DNA from: GAS188 sp044445965
Lineage (GTDB): Bacteria > Pseudomonadota > Alphaproteobacteria > Rhizobiales > Beijerinckiaceae
DNA: 64,000 nt
Reading direction: 5' to 3'
Assembly: GCA_044445965.1 (NCBI GenBank)
Contig: JBIOEJ010000011.1
Coordinates: forward strand, 6,360-70,359
Shown here: piece after piece, positions 53,941-62,635 of the stretch
How positions within the stretch are numbered: position 1 is the stretch's first letter
How the letters are laid out: each line of letters starts with the position of its first letter
Position numbers and translations under genes: made by a program
Notes under the pieces: generated by a model
The model's input: only the letters and a program-made list of their open reading frames with translations
The model's database searches: none
What the model was told of the DNA's origin: nothing

Positions 53941-54852
53941 ATGGAATGGCTGCGGGCGATGCGCATCTTCGTGGGCGTCGTCCAGAGCGGCAGCTTGTCC
54001 TCGGCCGGCCGCCAGCTCGGCCTGTCGCCGGGCTCGGTCTCGCGCCAGATCAGCGCGCTCGAAGAGAGTCTCGGCGCAAGGCTGCTCAACCGCACGAGCC
54101 GCAAGCTGACCTTGACCGAAGCGGGCGAGCTCTATTGCGCCAAGGTCGAGCAGATCCTGCATCTCGTCGGGGACGCCAACGAGGGCGTGGCGCAGCTCCA
54201 ATCCGCGCCGCGCGGCACGCTGCGCGTCCATTCGCGCATGCTGGTCGGCCAGAAGATCATCGTGCCGGCGCTGCCGCGCTTCCTCAGCCAGTATCCGGAA
54301 GTGAAGATCGACCTGCATCTGTCGAACCATGTGGTCGACCTCGTGGCGCAGAATATCGACGTCGATATCCGTATCGGCAAGCTCCTCGATTCGTCTCTGA
54401 TCGCGCGCAAGCTCTCATCGAGCCAACGCATCGTCTGCGCCTCTGCGGACTATTTGGCGCGGCACCCGAAGATCGAGGTGCCGTCCGATCTCACCGCCCA
54501 TAATTGCCTGACCTATCGCATCAATCTCGGACACACGGTGTGGCGCTTCCTCGATCAGGACGATGTGCTGGAGGAGGTGCCGGTCACGGGCAATCTGCAA
54601 TCCGATAACGGGCTTGCGCTGCTCGAGGCGACGCTCGCCGGCGTCGGCATCGCGCTGATGCCGGATTGGTCGATCCGCCACGACCTCGCCTCCGGGCGCC
54701 TGCGAAGGTTGTTCGCCAAGCATCGCGTCAGCCATGTGGACTTCGAGAACGGCGTCTACGCGGTCTATCAGAGCTCGCGGCATGTGTCGGCCAAGCTGCG
54801 CGTCTTCGTCGAATTCCTGGCGCAAGCCTTCAAGCAGCACCTGGCGTCATAG
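53941..54852 (+). CDS. LysR-type transcriptional regulator
   Basis: A 303-residue DNA-binding regulator. Its N-terminal winged HTH reads FVGVVQSGSLSSAGRQLGLSPGSVSRQISALEESLGARLLNRTSRKLTLTEAG, then a periplasmic-binding-like effector domain. The ATG at 53941 has GAGGGG upstream, and the earlier ATG at 53863 would add 26 unlikely residues. It is divergent from the MaoC/CoA-transferase set, its likely target, and is bracketed by 20-base inverted repeats. Confidence 0.92.
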   Translation: MEWLRAMRIFVGVVQSGSLSSAGRQLGLSPGSVSRQISALEESLGARLLNRTSRKLTLTEAGELYCAKVEQILHLVGDANEGVAQLQSAPRGTLRVHSRMLVGQKIIVPALPRFLSQYPEVKIDLHLSNHVVDLVAQNIDVDIRIGKLLDSSLIARKLSSSQRIVCASADYLARHPKIEVPSDLTAHNCLTYRINLGHTVWRFLDQDDVLEEVPVTGNLQSDNGLALLEATLAGVGIALMPDWSIRHDLASGRLRRLFAKHRVSHVDFENGVYAVYQSSRHVSAKLRVFVEFLAQAFKQHLAS

Positions 54853-54857
54853 GCTCC

Positions 54858-54925
54858 AAAGCATTTCCCGGCGAAGCATGCCCCTGCGAAGGCGGGGGTG
54901 GCCTCCGGTTCGCCGCGGCAAATGC
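54858..54925. repeat. Palindromic repeat element
   Basis: The left part AAAGCATTTCCCGGCGAAGC pairs with TTCGCCGCGGCAAATGC at 54909-54925 (two mismatches/insertions), with a GC-rich centre containing CCCCTGCGAAGGCGGGG. It is also an exact inverted partner of 53885-53904. It resembles short mobile palindromes of Rhizobiales and lies between the LysR and hydrolase genes. Confidence 0.65.
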
Positions 54926-54936
54926 GGCGACGAGCC

Positions 54937-55713
54937 CTACCCTGGCGGTCGGGCCGGCAACGCCTCGAGGAACTCGACGACCATTGCGGCAAAGCGATCG
55001 GGCGCCTGGAAGGGCACGAAATGGGCTGTGTCCCGCATTGGCCGAAGCTCTGCCCTGGGCAGGATTTGCCGCAGGCGTGGGCCGTCCTCCTTCGCCATCA
55101 GCACGTCATGCTCGCCCGGGACGAGCAGCGTCGGGCAGGCGATGGTCGGGGCGATGCCGCTGATGTCGATATCGAGGAACCCGAGGACCGATTGCACATA
55201 GGCATCGGCGTCCTGCGCGGCGAAACGGGAAAGATAGCGCTCGTAACGCGAATCTTGCGGCAAGTTGTGGAAGGCTCTGTCGACCGCCCCCGGCAGGAGG
55301 AAGCCGATGCCGCGCTTGCGGATTTCCTCGACCCGCCCGCGCAGCATGGCCTTCGCGGCATCGGTGTTGCGCAGACCGGGATTGGCCATCACCAGCGCCC
55401 GCACGGATCGAGGATAACGCGCCGCACAATGGGCCCCGACGAGGCCCCCCATCGCGCAGCCGACCGGCACGACACCGCGAATGCCGAGGTTGATCCGCAG
55501 CTCGTCGAGATCGAGCAGGTGCTGGCCGATTTCCACGGGGACGGCGGATTTCGGCGAGGATCCGGCCGGGCGCAGGTCCGGCGCAATGCAGAAATAGCGC
55601 GATCCAAGGATAGCGCCGCACTCCTCCCAAAACCGCAGATCGGCGCCGAGCGCGTGAATGAGCAGCAGCGCCTGCGCGCTCGGCTCGCCATAGGTAGCGT
55701 AGTTCAACGCCAT
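54937..55713 (-). CDS. Alpha/beta hydrolase-fold protein lacking the catalytic serine
   Basis: A 258-residue cytoplasmic protein of the 3-oxoadipate enol-lactonase-like subgroup. Blocks are LLLIHALGADLRFWEE, YFCIAPDLRPAGSS and the elbow GCAMGGLVGAH. The expected Gly-x-Ser-x-Gly nucleophile is Ala (codon 55453-55455). Asp (DVLMAKEDGP region) and His (MRDTAHFVPFQAPDRF) positions remain. It may not hydrolyse esters, or may use another residue. The ATG at 55713 has GGAGAAG upstream; the longer frame is not supported. It lies 43 bases from the next gene. Confidence 0.82.
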   Translation of the reverse strand: MALNYATYGEPSAQALLLIHALGADLRFWEECGAILGSRYFCIAPDLRPAGSSPKSAVPVEIGQHLLDLDELRINLGIRGVVPVGCAMGGLVGAHCAARYPRSVRALVMANPGLRNTDAAKAMLRGRVEEIRKRGIGFLLPGAVDRAFHNLPQDSRYERYLSRFAAQDADAYVQSVLGFLDIDISGIAPTIACPTLLVPGEHDVLMAKEDGPRLRQILPRAELRPMRDTAHFVPFQAPDRFAAMVVEFLEALPARPPG

Positions 55714-55756
55714 GGTCACAGGCTTCTCCAGCAGAGTCGATTGGGACGCAACCGCG

Positions 55757-56635
55757 TTACGGCGTCGTCGCCGACGCCGCGAAGGCGAAGCCGTCTCCCT
55801 TGCGAATGACGCGCCCGCAATGCGGGGCGCCGAAATGGCCGGGCAGTATGATGCTGTCATGCGCGACGCAGTAGTCGAGCACCTGCCGTCTCGTCCTGCG
55901 CGCGAGCTCCTGATCCTCGCAATATCTGCTGTTCCAGTGTGGGTAATAGATCTGGATCGGCTGGTGCATCACATCGGCGATGAACAGGGCCTCCTCGCCG
56001 CCCGCCGTCAGCCTCACCGCCATCTGGCCGGGCGCATGGCCGGGGATCGGCATCAGGTCGACGCCGTCAGCTACGGCCTCGTTGCCCTCGACGAGCTTTG
56101 CCTTCCCTGAATCGAGGATCGGCTGCACGCTGTCGAGGAAAATCAGATGCGATGCCGGGGGCTTGCCGGCGGCTCCCATCTTCGGGTCGCGGAATTCGCG
56201 CTCGACGCGCGGCAGCCAGTAGGTCGCGTTGGCGAAGGTCGGTACCCATTGGCCGTCGAGGAGGCGCGTATTCCAGCCGACATGGTCGACATGCAGATGC
56301 GTGTTGATGACGATGTCGACATCGCCGGGCTCGGCGCCCGCCGCTTTCAGCCTTTCCAGGAAGGGTCGATCGAGATGATCGAAGCGGGGCGAGAGCGGTC
56401 TCGACTTACCGTTGCCGCCGCAACAATCGATCAGGATGGTATGGCGAGGCGTCTTGACCAGCCAGCTATGGATGCTGGTGATGAATGCGTCGCCCGCCGG
56501 ATCGTAATAGGCCGGCGTCAGCCAGGCGCCGTTTTCCCTGGCGATTTCGGCATTCCATTCCACGAAGATGCTTGAAGGCTCGGCGAGCACCGTCTCCTCT
56601 ATTCGCTCAATCGTGCAATCTCCGATGCGGAGCAT
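55757..56635 (-). CDS. Metallo-beta-lactamase-fold hydrolase
   Basis: A 292-residue MBL-fold protein with the metal motif NTHLHVDHVGWN near residue 113, a HTILIDCCGGNGK strand and further ligands in GHAPGQMAVRL and ADVMHQPIQIYYPHW. The likely start at 56635 has GGACGAGG upstream; the frame is open further to 56896 and the true start is uncertain. It is divergent from the second LIV-type operon and read with the hydrolase-fold gene. Confidence 0.82.
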   Translation of the reverse strand: MLRIGDCTIERIEETVLAEPSSIFVEWNAEIARENGAWLTPAYYDPAGDAFITSIHSWLVKTPRHTILIDCCGGNGKSRPLSPRFDHLDRPFLERLKAAGAEPGDVDIVINTHLHVDHVGWNTRLLDGQWVPTFANATYWLPRVEREFRDPKMGAAGKPPASHLIFLDSVQPILDSGKAKLVEGNEAVADGVDLMPIPGHAPGQMAVRLTAGGEEALFIADVMHQPIQIYYPHWNSRYCEDQELARRTRRQVLDYCVAHDSIILPGHFGAPHCGRVIRKGDGFAFAASATTP

Positions 56636-57061
56636 GCCGACCTCGTCCTTTCCATTCTCGAGCGCCTGGCGCGAGACGCCGTCCGTTCCCACCGGCGGGA
56701 TTGTACCAGAGATCGGCTCCGCCGGGTTTGCGCCTGACGAAACAATGCTTTGCGAGCCTTCCTCTTCCGTGCTTTGAGCCGGTCGCATAGCCTTGTTTTC
56801 GTGCCGGTGGTGGGCGCGGCCAACGACCGTCTGCGACGGGTCGGAAACGAGTCCCGGGAGGAGTTTGCCGCATTGGCAAGAGTTGGCCAGCCGCATTCGG
56901 TGGCCGCCGCGATATCGCCGGCGCGGGTTACGGCTTTTCGAAGAGAGCGCGTGCAGCCGGCGGACCGTCAGGGTGTCGCGAGGATGGCGGCGAAGCGCCG
57001 GCCTCGGGCGCGGCGCAGTTGCCGGACGCGCTCCGCTTCATCACCATGCCTGCGGAGGTCG
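56636..57061. other. Intergenic region between divergent operons
   Basis: The 426-base region separates the MBL-fold gene from the second LIV-type operon and must hold both promoters. Open frames continue into it from both flanking genes, but none has a start signal or family match. I see no clear dyad or terminator. Confidence 0.5.
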
Positions 57062-57838
57062 ATGCCGGCGATGCCCGATATCTTGACGATCGACGGCGTG
57101 TCGCTGAATTTCGGCGGCATTTCGGCGCTTGCGGAGGTCTCGGCTTCCGCCGAGCTCGGTAAGATCACCGCCATCATCGGGCCGAACGGAGCCGGCAAGA
57201 CGAGCCTCTTCAATGTGATCTCCGGCTTCTACCGCCCGACGCAGGGCCGCGTCCTGTTCGACGGTGCGCAGCTGCTCTCGCATCCGGCAAGCGCGAGATC
57301 GCGGCTCGGCATCGCCCGCACCTTCCAGAACATCGCGCTGTTCTCCGGCATGACGGTGCTCGAGAACATCAAGCTCGGCGCGCATGCGGAGCTGCGCGCC
57401 AATCTCTTCTCCGCCGCTCTCTATCTCGGCTGGGCTCGGCAGGAAGAGACGCAGCTGACCAGGCGCATCGACGACGAACTCGTCGACATGCTCGATCTGC
57501 GCCCCGTCCGCGACCGCGCCGTCGCCGAGTTGCCCTACGGCTTGCAGAAACGTGTGGAGCTCGCGCGTGCTCTCGTGATGCGCCCGCGCTTGCTGCTGCT
57601 CGACGAGCCGGCCGCCGGCATGAATACCGCCGAGAAGGTCGCGATGGCCGGCTATATCCGTCGCTGCGTCCAGGATTGGGGTGCGACCGTCCTGATGATC
57701 GACCACGACATGGAGATGGTCATGGGCCTCTCGGACCATGTGGTCGTTCTGAATTTCGGCCGTGTGATTGCCGCTGGCGGCCCTGCCGTCGTGCAGCGGA
57801 ACCCGGAAGTCATCGACGCCTATCTGGGCGCGGCCTGA
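57062..57838 (+). CDS. LIV-type ABC transporter ATP-binding protein (LivG-like), system 2
   Basis: ATPase of 258 residues. Walker A GPNGAGKTS near residue 40, RTFQNIALFSGMTVLENIKLG, signature region LPYGLQKRVELARAL (LivG form), Walker B LLLLDEPAAGMN and switch His in MIDHDMEMVMGLSD. The start is ATG 57062 or 57071, with GGAGG just upstream; an open frame from 56750 has no site. Confidence 0.9.
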   Translation: MPAMPDILTIDGVSLNFGGISALAEVSASAELGKITAIIGPNGAGKTSLFNVISGFYRPTQGRVLFDGAQLLSHPASARSRLGIARTFQNIALFSGMTVLENIKLGAHAELRANLFSAALYLGWARQEETQLTRRIDDELVDMLDLRPVRDRAVAELPYGLQKRVELARALVMRPRLLLLDEPAAGMNTAEKVAMAGYIRRCVQDWGATVLMIDHDMEMVMGLSDHVVVLNFGRVIAAGGPAVVQRNPEVIDAYLGAA

Positions 57839-57848
57839 CGGAGCGGCC

Positions 57849-58721
57849 ATGGCACAATTCGTCGAATACAGCCTGGTCGGCATAGCGTCCGGAGGCATCT
57901 ACATCCTCTCGGCCATGGGCTTCGTGATCATTTACAAAGCGAGCAACATCTTCAATTTCGCCATGGGCGAGATGATGATGATCGGCGCCTATCTGTTCTA
58001 TGCGGCGGTGGTGCAGCTCCACCTTTCCTGGCCGCTCGGCCTGCTCGTTGCGCTCCTCGGCTCGGCGATATTGGCGCTCGCCATCGAACGCGCCTTGTTG
58101 CGGCCCATGCTCGGTCAGCCGGTCGTCGTGCTGGTGATGATCACGCTCGGCGTCGGCAGCATATTGCGCGGCGCGGCCGGCCTGGTCTTCGGCCCCGATA
58201 TCGTGCAGCTTCCCGACTTCCTGCCGCGTCAGCCGGTCTTCCTCGGCGACATCCTGATTCCGGGCAAGCTCGCCTGGGGCTTCGTCGCGGTCTTGCTCCT
58301 GGCTGGCGCCTTCATCCTCTACTACCGTTATTCGCGCGCCGGCGTTGCGATCCGCGCCACCGCCTCCGACCAGGTGACGGCGGAAAGCCTCGGCATCAAT
58401 ATCCGCCAGGTCTTCTCCTTGACCTGGGCGTTGGGAGGCGTGCTCGCCGCGGCGCCCGGCATCGTTGCCGGAGCCTTGAACGGCGTGACGCCGCAGCTGG
58501 GCACCGTGGCGCTCAACGTGCTCGCCGTCGTGATGTTGTCCGGCATGACCAGCGTCGAGGGTGTCGTCGTCGCCGGCATCTTCATCGGCTGGCTCGAGAC
58601 CGTCACCGGCGCCTATCTTGGCGCCTCCTGGCAGAATTTCCTCCCCTATCTGGTGGTGCTGCTCGTCATGCTGCTGCGGCCGAGCGGCCTTTTCGGCGAG
58701 CAGCGCGTGGAACGGATCTGA
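57849..58721 (+). CDS. LIV-type ABC transporter permease (LivH-like), system 2
   Basis: Inner-membrane permease of 290 residues with SGGIYILSAMGFVIIYKASNIFNFAMGEMMMIGAYL, LRPMLGQPVVVLVMITLGVGSILRG and the ATPase loop SRAGVAIRATASDQVTAESLGIN. It starts 11 bases after the livG-like stop and overlaps the next gene by one base (TGATG). Confidence 0.92.
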   Translation: MAQFVEYSLVGIASGGIYILSAMGFVIIYKASNIFNFAMGEMMMIGAYLFYAAVVQLHLSWPLGLLVALLGSAILALAIERALLRPMLGQPVVVLVMITLGVGSILRGAAGLVFGPDIVQLPDFLPRQPVFLGDILIPGKLAWGFVAVLLLAGAFILYYRYSRAGVAIRATASDQVTAESLGINIRQVFSLTWALGGVLAAAPGIVAGALNGVTPQLGTVALNVLAVVMLSGMTSVEGVVVAGIFIGWLETVTGAYLGASWQNFLPYLVVLLVMLLRPSGLFGEQRVERI

Positions 58722-59722
58722 TGGCCTCGGCGGGGAGCCGAATGAAGCCCGTGGCGCTGATCGCTCTCTGGGCCGGACTCGCGGCCATGCTCATGGCCTT
58801 TCCGGCGTTCGCCGGCGCCTACCTCACCTACTTGGCCTGCCTGGTCGCCATCAACGTCATCGCGACGACCGGCCTCAACATCACGGTCGGCTATGCGGGC
58901 CTCTTGTCGATCGGGCATTCGGCCTTCATCGGCGTCGGCGCCTATGTGAGCGCGCTCGCCTCTTTGAGGCTCGGCGCGCCGCTCGCCCTCGACATCCTCT
59001 TCGGCGCGGTTGCGGCATTCGGCGTGGGCCTGTTGTTCGGCGTGCCGTCCCTGCGCATCAAGGGGGTGTTCCTCGCCATCGCCACGCTCGCCGCGCAATA
59101 TTCGCTCTACTTCATCTTCCAGCAATGGACCGACGTCACCGGCGGCGACCGGGGATTGAGCCTGCCGCAGCTCGACCTGTTCGGCCTCGGCGATACGGGT
59201 TTCTACTATCTCGTGGTCACGTTCGCCGCGCTGTTGTGCATCGCGGCCCGCAATCTCTTCCGAACCCGCATCGGGCGCGCCTTCATCACGGTGCGCGAGC
59301 GCGACTACGCCGCCGAGGTGCTCGGCGTCGATGTGGTGCGCTACAAGCTCCTCGCCTTCGGCCTGGGCGCCGCCTATGCGGGCATCGCCGGCGCCTTGAC
59401 GGCGATCTTCCTGCGCATCGTCAATCCCGATCAGTTCACGCTCAACGTGTCGGTGTTCTTCCTGGCCGCCGCCATTGTCGGCGGACGTGCCTCGATCCTG
59501 GGCTCCATCCTCGGTGCCGCCTTCATGACGCTGATACCCGAGCTCTTGAAGGCCGGCCTCGACCTCGTGAGCCACAGCATCGCCATGAACGTCGCGGGCG
59601 TGCTGTCGCCGCTGCGCGAGATGATCTTCGGGATGCTCATCGTGGGCTTCCTGATGTTCGAGCCGCAGGGCTTGTCGGGTCTCTTCGGCCGCGCCGCCGG
59701 TGCTCATGCCGGGACGGCATGA
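58721..59722 (+). CDS. LIV-type ABC transporter permease (LivM-like), system 2
   Basis: Inner-membrane permease of 333 residues. Landmarks are NITVGYAGLLSIGHSAFIGVGAYVSAL, VPSLRIKGVFLAIATLAAQYSLYFIF, DVTGGDRGL and the RDYAAEVLGVDVVRYKLLAFGLGA loop. It ends with DVNEG-like GLFGRAAGAHAGTA. Followed by the binding protein gene. Confidence 0.92.
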   Translation: MASAGSRMKPVALIALWAGLAAMLMAFPAFAGAYLTYLACLVAINVIATTGLNITVGYAGLLSIGHSAFIGVGAYVSALASLRLGAPLALDILFGAVAAFGVGLLFGVPSLRIKGVFLAIATLAAQYSLYFIFQQWTDVTGGDRGLSLPQLDLFGLGDTGFYYLVVTFAALLCIAARNLFRTRIGRAFITVRERDYAAEVLGVDVVRYKLLAFGLGAAYAGIAGALTAIFLRIVNPDQFTLNVSVFFLAAAIVGGRASILGSILGAAFMTLIPELLKAGLDLVSHSIAMNVAGVLSPLREMIFGMLIVGFLMFEPQGLSGLFGRAAGAHAGTA

Positions 59723-59769
59723 CACCTATGAGAAGCCTTTTCGAAACAATCATGAGCACGGAGGAAATC

Positions 59770-60969
59770 ATGCGGAGCCTTTTCAAACCTGCCCTCATCG
59801 CCGCGCTACTCGCGGCGTCGAGCCTGCTCGACGCCCCCGCGGCAAGCGCGCAGGATCTGAATTTCTCGATCCCCTTGCCATTGAGCGGACCGCTCTCCTT
59901 CACCGGTACGGTCGAGCAGGGCGGCTGGCAGCACGTCGTCGACTATATCAACAAGAATGGCGGCATCCGCGGGCGCAAGATCGTCGCCACCTATTGGGAC
60001 GACGAATACAAGGTCGATATCGGCGTCGCGGGCTTCAAGAAGGCGGCGGCCGAAGGCGGTGTCGTATTCTCGAGCGGCGACGGCACGCCCTTCATTCGCG
60101 CCATCTCGCCCGAGAACAATGAGCGCTACAAGATATTGATCTCGAATCAAGGCTTCTCGTCGGATCTCATCGATACCGCGAAATACAAATATCACTTCCT
60201 GCCGGGCCTGACCTATTCGGACATGGTCGACTTGCTGTTCCGCTACATCAAGAGCAAGCAGGGGAATGGCGCGGCGCCCAAGGTCGCGCTCGTCTACAGC
60301 GCCACCGAATTCGGCCGCGATCCCATCGCCCATGCGCGCGATGAGGCGAAAAGGCAGGGCATCGACATCGTGCTGGAGGACGAGACCAAGTTCACCGGCA
60401 TCGATGTGACGGCGGACGCGATCAAGCTGCGCAATGCCGCGGCCGACTACGTCATCTTCCACGGCTATGCCGGCAATGTCTGGCCCGAGATCCTGAAACT
60501 TTCGCGCGACTACGGCGTAAAGTCGCAGTTCATGGGCACGATCTTCTGCGCCGATCCCGAGATCGTGCGCGGCGTAGGCCCCGTCGCCGACGGCTATATC
60601 GGCGTCGTGCCTTATAATCTCGTCGCCAAAGGCAGCGACGCCCCGACCCTGAAGGTGATCGACGGCTATCTGAAGAGCTGGACCGGGAAGCCCTATACCG
60701 GCAATGTCAGCATCGGCTACATGATCGCCTGGGCGCAGGCGCTCATCTTGCGAGAGATCATCGGCAAGGCGATCGACGCCGGCAAGCCGCTCGACGGCGA
60801 AACGCTCATCGCCGAGGTCAAGGCGATGAAGAACTGGGATTCCGGCGGCATCTTCGCGGAGCCGGTGACCTTCGTCGATCAGCGCATCACCTCAGGCGTG
60901 CTCTATCAATATCACGTGACGGCCGACCAGATCGTGGCGACGCAGCTCCGGCTCTCCGCCGGCAATTAG
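59770..60969 (+). CDS. LIV-type ABC transporter substrate-binding protein (LivK-like), system 2
   Basis: Periplasmic binding protein of 399 residues. The signal peptide MRSLFKPALIAALLAASSL...ASA is followed by IPLPLSGPLSFTGTVEQGGW and YINKNGGIRGRKIVATYWDDEYKVDIGVAGFKKA. The ATG at 59770 has GGAGG seven bases upstream; earlier in-frame ATGs are not better. Unusually it sits between livM and livF. The ligand may be an aromatic or acyl compound, given the linked enoyl-CoA hydratase. Confidence 0.9.
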   Translation: MRSLFKPALIAALLAASSLLDAPAASAQDLNFSIPLPLSGPLSFTGTVEQGGWQHVVDYINKNGGIRGRKIVATYWDDEYKVDIGVAGFKKAAAEGGVVFSSGDGTPFIRAISPENNERYKILISNQGFSSDLIDTAKYKYHFLPGLTYSDMVDLLFRYIKSKQGNGAAPKVALVYSATEFGRDPIAHARDEAKRQGIDIVLEDETKFTGIDVTADAIKLRNAAADYVIFHGYAGNVWPEILKLSRDYGVKSQFMGTIFCADPEIVRGVGPVADGYIGVVPYNLVAKGSDAPTLKVIDGYLKSWTGKPYTGNVSIGYMIAWAQALILREIIGKAIDAGKPLDGETLIAEVKAMKNWDSGGIFAEPVTFVDQRITSGVLYQYHVTADQIVATQLRLSAGN

Positions 60970-60996
60970 GCGAAAAGCGCATAGCGGGGAAAACGC

Positions 60997-61764
60997 TTGA
61001 CCGCCGCGCTCGAGATACAGGGCCTCGATGTCACCTATGGGGCGATCCGGGCGCTGCGCGACGTGTCCTTGACCGTGGGCGAGGGCAGCTTCGTGGCCCT
61101 CGTCGGCGCCAATGGGGCCGGCAAGTCGACCTTGCTCAAGGCGGTTTCCAGGCTCCTGCCGTTCGAGGGCGGCCGCGCCACCGCGAGGCGCATGCGCTTC
61201 TTCGGCGAGGATATTGCCGATATGCCGACCCATCGCCTGGCGCGGCGCGGCCTGCTCCAGGTGCGCGAAGGCCGGCATGTTTTTCCGGCCATGACGGTCG
61301 AGGAGAATCTCATCGCCGCCACCTTCGCTCTGCAACGCCGCGCCAGGCGCGGCAAGGCCAGGGGCTTCGACGATATCTACGGATATTTCCCGCCGCTGGC
61401 CCCACGCCGGGCGAGCCCTGCCGGATTGCTGTCCGGCGGCGAGCAGCAGATGCTGGCGATCGGCCGCGCGCTCGTGGGTGAGCCGCGTCTGTTGCTTGTC
61501 GATGAAGCCTCGCTCGGCCTCGCGCCGCTGATCGCGCGCGGCATTTTCGACATTCTCGAACGCATCAACCGCGAGAAGCGCCTCGCCATCCTGGTCGTCG
61601 AGCAAAACGTGTCGCTGGCGCTCGAGCACGTATCCTATGGATATGTGCTCGAGAACGGCCGTGTCGCGCTCGAAGGGCCGGCCGCCAACCTTGCCGACCG
61701 CGAAATGATATCGCGCCGCTATCTCGGCGTCGTCGATGAGCGCAACGCGGCCCCAACAGTTTGA
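60997..61764 (+). CDS. LIV-type ABC transporter ATP-binding protein (LivF-like), system 2
   Basis: ATPase of 255 residues from a TTG start with GGGGAAAA upstream. Walker A GANGAGKST near 37, the LivF pattern LLQVREGRHVFPAMTVEENL, signature LSGGEQQMLAIGRAL, Walker B LLLVDEASLGLAP and VVEQNVSLALEH. Its stop falls within the first unit of a 16-base tandem repeat. Confidence 0.92.
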   Translation: MTAALEIQGLDVTYGAIRALRDVSLTVGEGSFVALVGANGAGKSTLLKAVSRLLPFEGGRATARRMRFFGEDIADMPTHRLARRGLLQVREGRHVFPAMTVEENLIAATFALQRRARRGKARGFDDIYGYFPPLAPRRASPAGLLSGGEQQMLAIGRALVGEPRLLLVDEASLGLAPLIARGIFDILERINREKRLAILVVEQNVSLALEHVSYGYVLENGRVALEGPAANLADREMISRRYLGVVDERNAAPTV

Positions 61765-61824
61765 CTGCTCACCATCTTGACTGCGCAACAACTTGATTGC
61801 CCAATATCTTGACTGCGAAGGACA
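61761..61824 (+). repeat. Four-unit 16-base tandem repeat
   Basis: TTGACTGC starts at 61761, 61777 and 61809, and TTGATTGC at 61793, an exact 16-base period; the remaining eight bases vary. The array fills the gap between the LivF-like stop and the hydratase RBS. It may be a regulatory array or a replication-slippage product. Confidence 0.7.
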
Positions 61825-61828
61825 GACC

Positions 61829-62602
61829 ATGACCACCGAACTATTTCGCCTCGAGGTAGCTGCGGGCATCGCGACCGTCACCTTCGACCGACCGCCGGTG
61901 AACGCGCAGAACCGGCAATCGCGCGAGGAGCTGATCCGCATCTTCGACGCGCTGAGCGACCGCGACGATGTGCGTGTCGTCATCCTGACCGGCGCCCGCA
62001 AGGTGTTCTCCGCGGGTGCCGACGTGAAGGAGCGCGTCAGCCTGGTGAGGGAGCCCGGCGACTATATCCGCCACAACCGCCTCACGCGCGAGTTCTTCTA
62101 CGCCGTCAGCGATTGCCAGAAGCCGGTGATCGCCGCCGTGAATGGCCCGGCGATCGGCGCGGGCTTCGCGCTGGTGCTCGCCTGCGACATCATGCTCGCC
62201 TGCGATGACGCCTATTTCGTCATGCCGGAGATCGATGTCGGCCTTGCCGGCGGCGCGCGCTTCCTGATGCAGCATTTCGGCAAGTCGGCGGCGCGGACCA
62301 TGTATTTCACCGGCAGGCGCCTATCGGCCGCCGAGCTCTATCGGCGCGGCGTGATCGAGGACTGCCTGCCGCGCGAGGCGCTGATGCCGGCGGCGCTCGA
62401 TATCGCGCGCGAGATCGCCGCCAAGAGCCCCGTCGCGGTGAGCAGGATCAAGCGGGCCTTCAACGCCGTCGAGGAGATGCCGGCGCGTGACGGCTACCGT
62501 TTCGAGCAGACGGTCACGGTCGATCTGTCGCATACGGAGGATGCCCGCGAGGCGCAGCGTGCCTTCGTCGAGAAGCGCAAGCCCGTATTCAGAGGTCGCT
62601 GA
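61829..62602 (+). CDS. Enoyl-CoA hydratase/isomerase family protein
   Basis: Crotonase-fold enzyme of 257 residues. The CoA/oxyanion blocks are SAGADVKER and PAIGAGFALVLACDI, and MPEIDVGLAGGARFLMQ carries the position of the catalytic Glu. AAGGA lies upstream of the ATG. It is read with the LIV-type operon and the serine hydrolase gene, suggesting transport and breakdown of the same compound. Confidence 0.92.
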   Translation: MTTELFRLEVAAGIATVTFDRPPVNAQNRQSREELIRIFDALSDRDDVRVVILTGARKVFSAGADVKERVSLVREPGDYIRHNRLTREFFYAVSDCQKPVIAAVNGPAIGAGFALVLACDIMLACDDAYFVMPEIDVGLAGGARFLMQHFGKSAARTMYFTGRRLSAAELYRRGVIEDCLPREALMPAALDIAREIAAKSPVAVSRIKRAFNAVEEMPARDGYRFEQTVTVDLSHTEDAREAQRAFVEKRKPVFRGR

Positions 62603-62635
62603 ATGTCCGCGGATCGGATCGTTCGGGAATAGGTC

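Noticed and set aside
58561..59700. Long open extension upstream of the second LivK-like gene
   Set aside because: It overlaps the LivM-like gene in another frame; the signal peptide and GGAGG place the real start at 59770.
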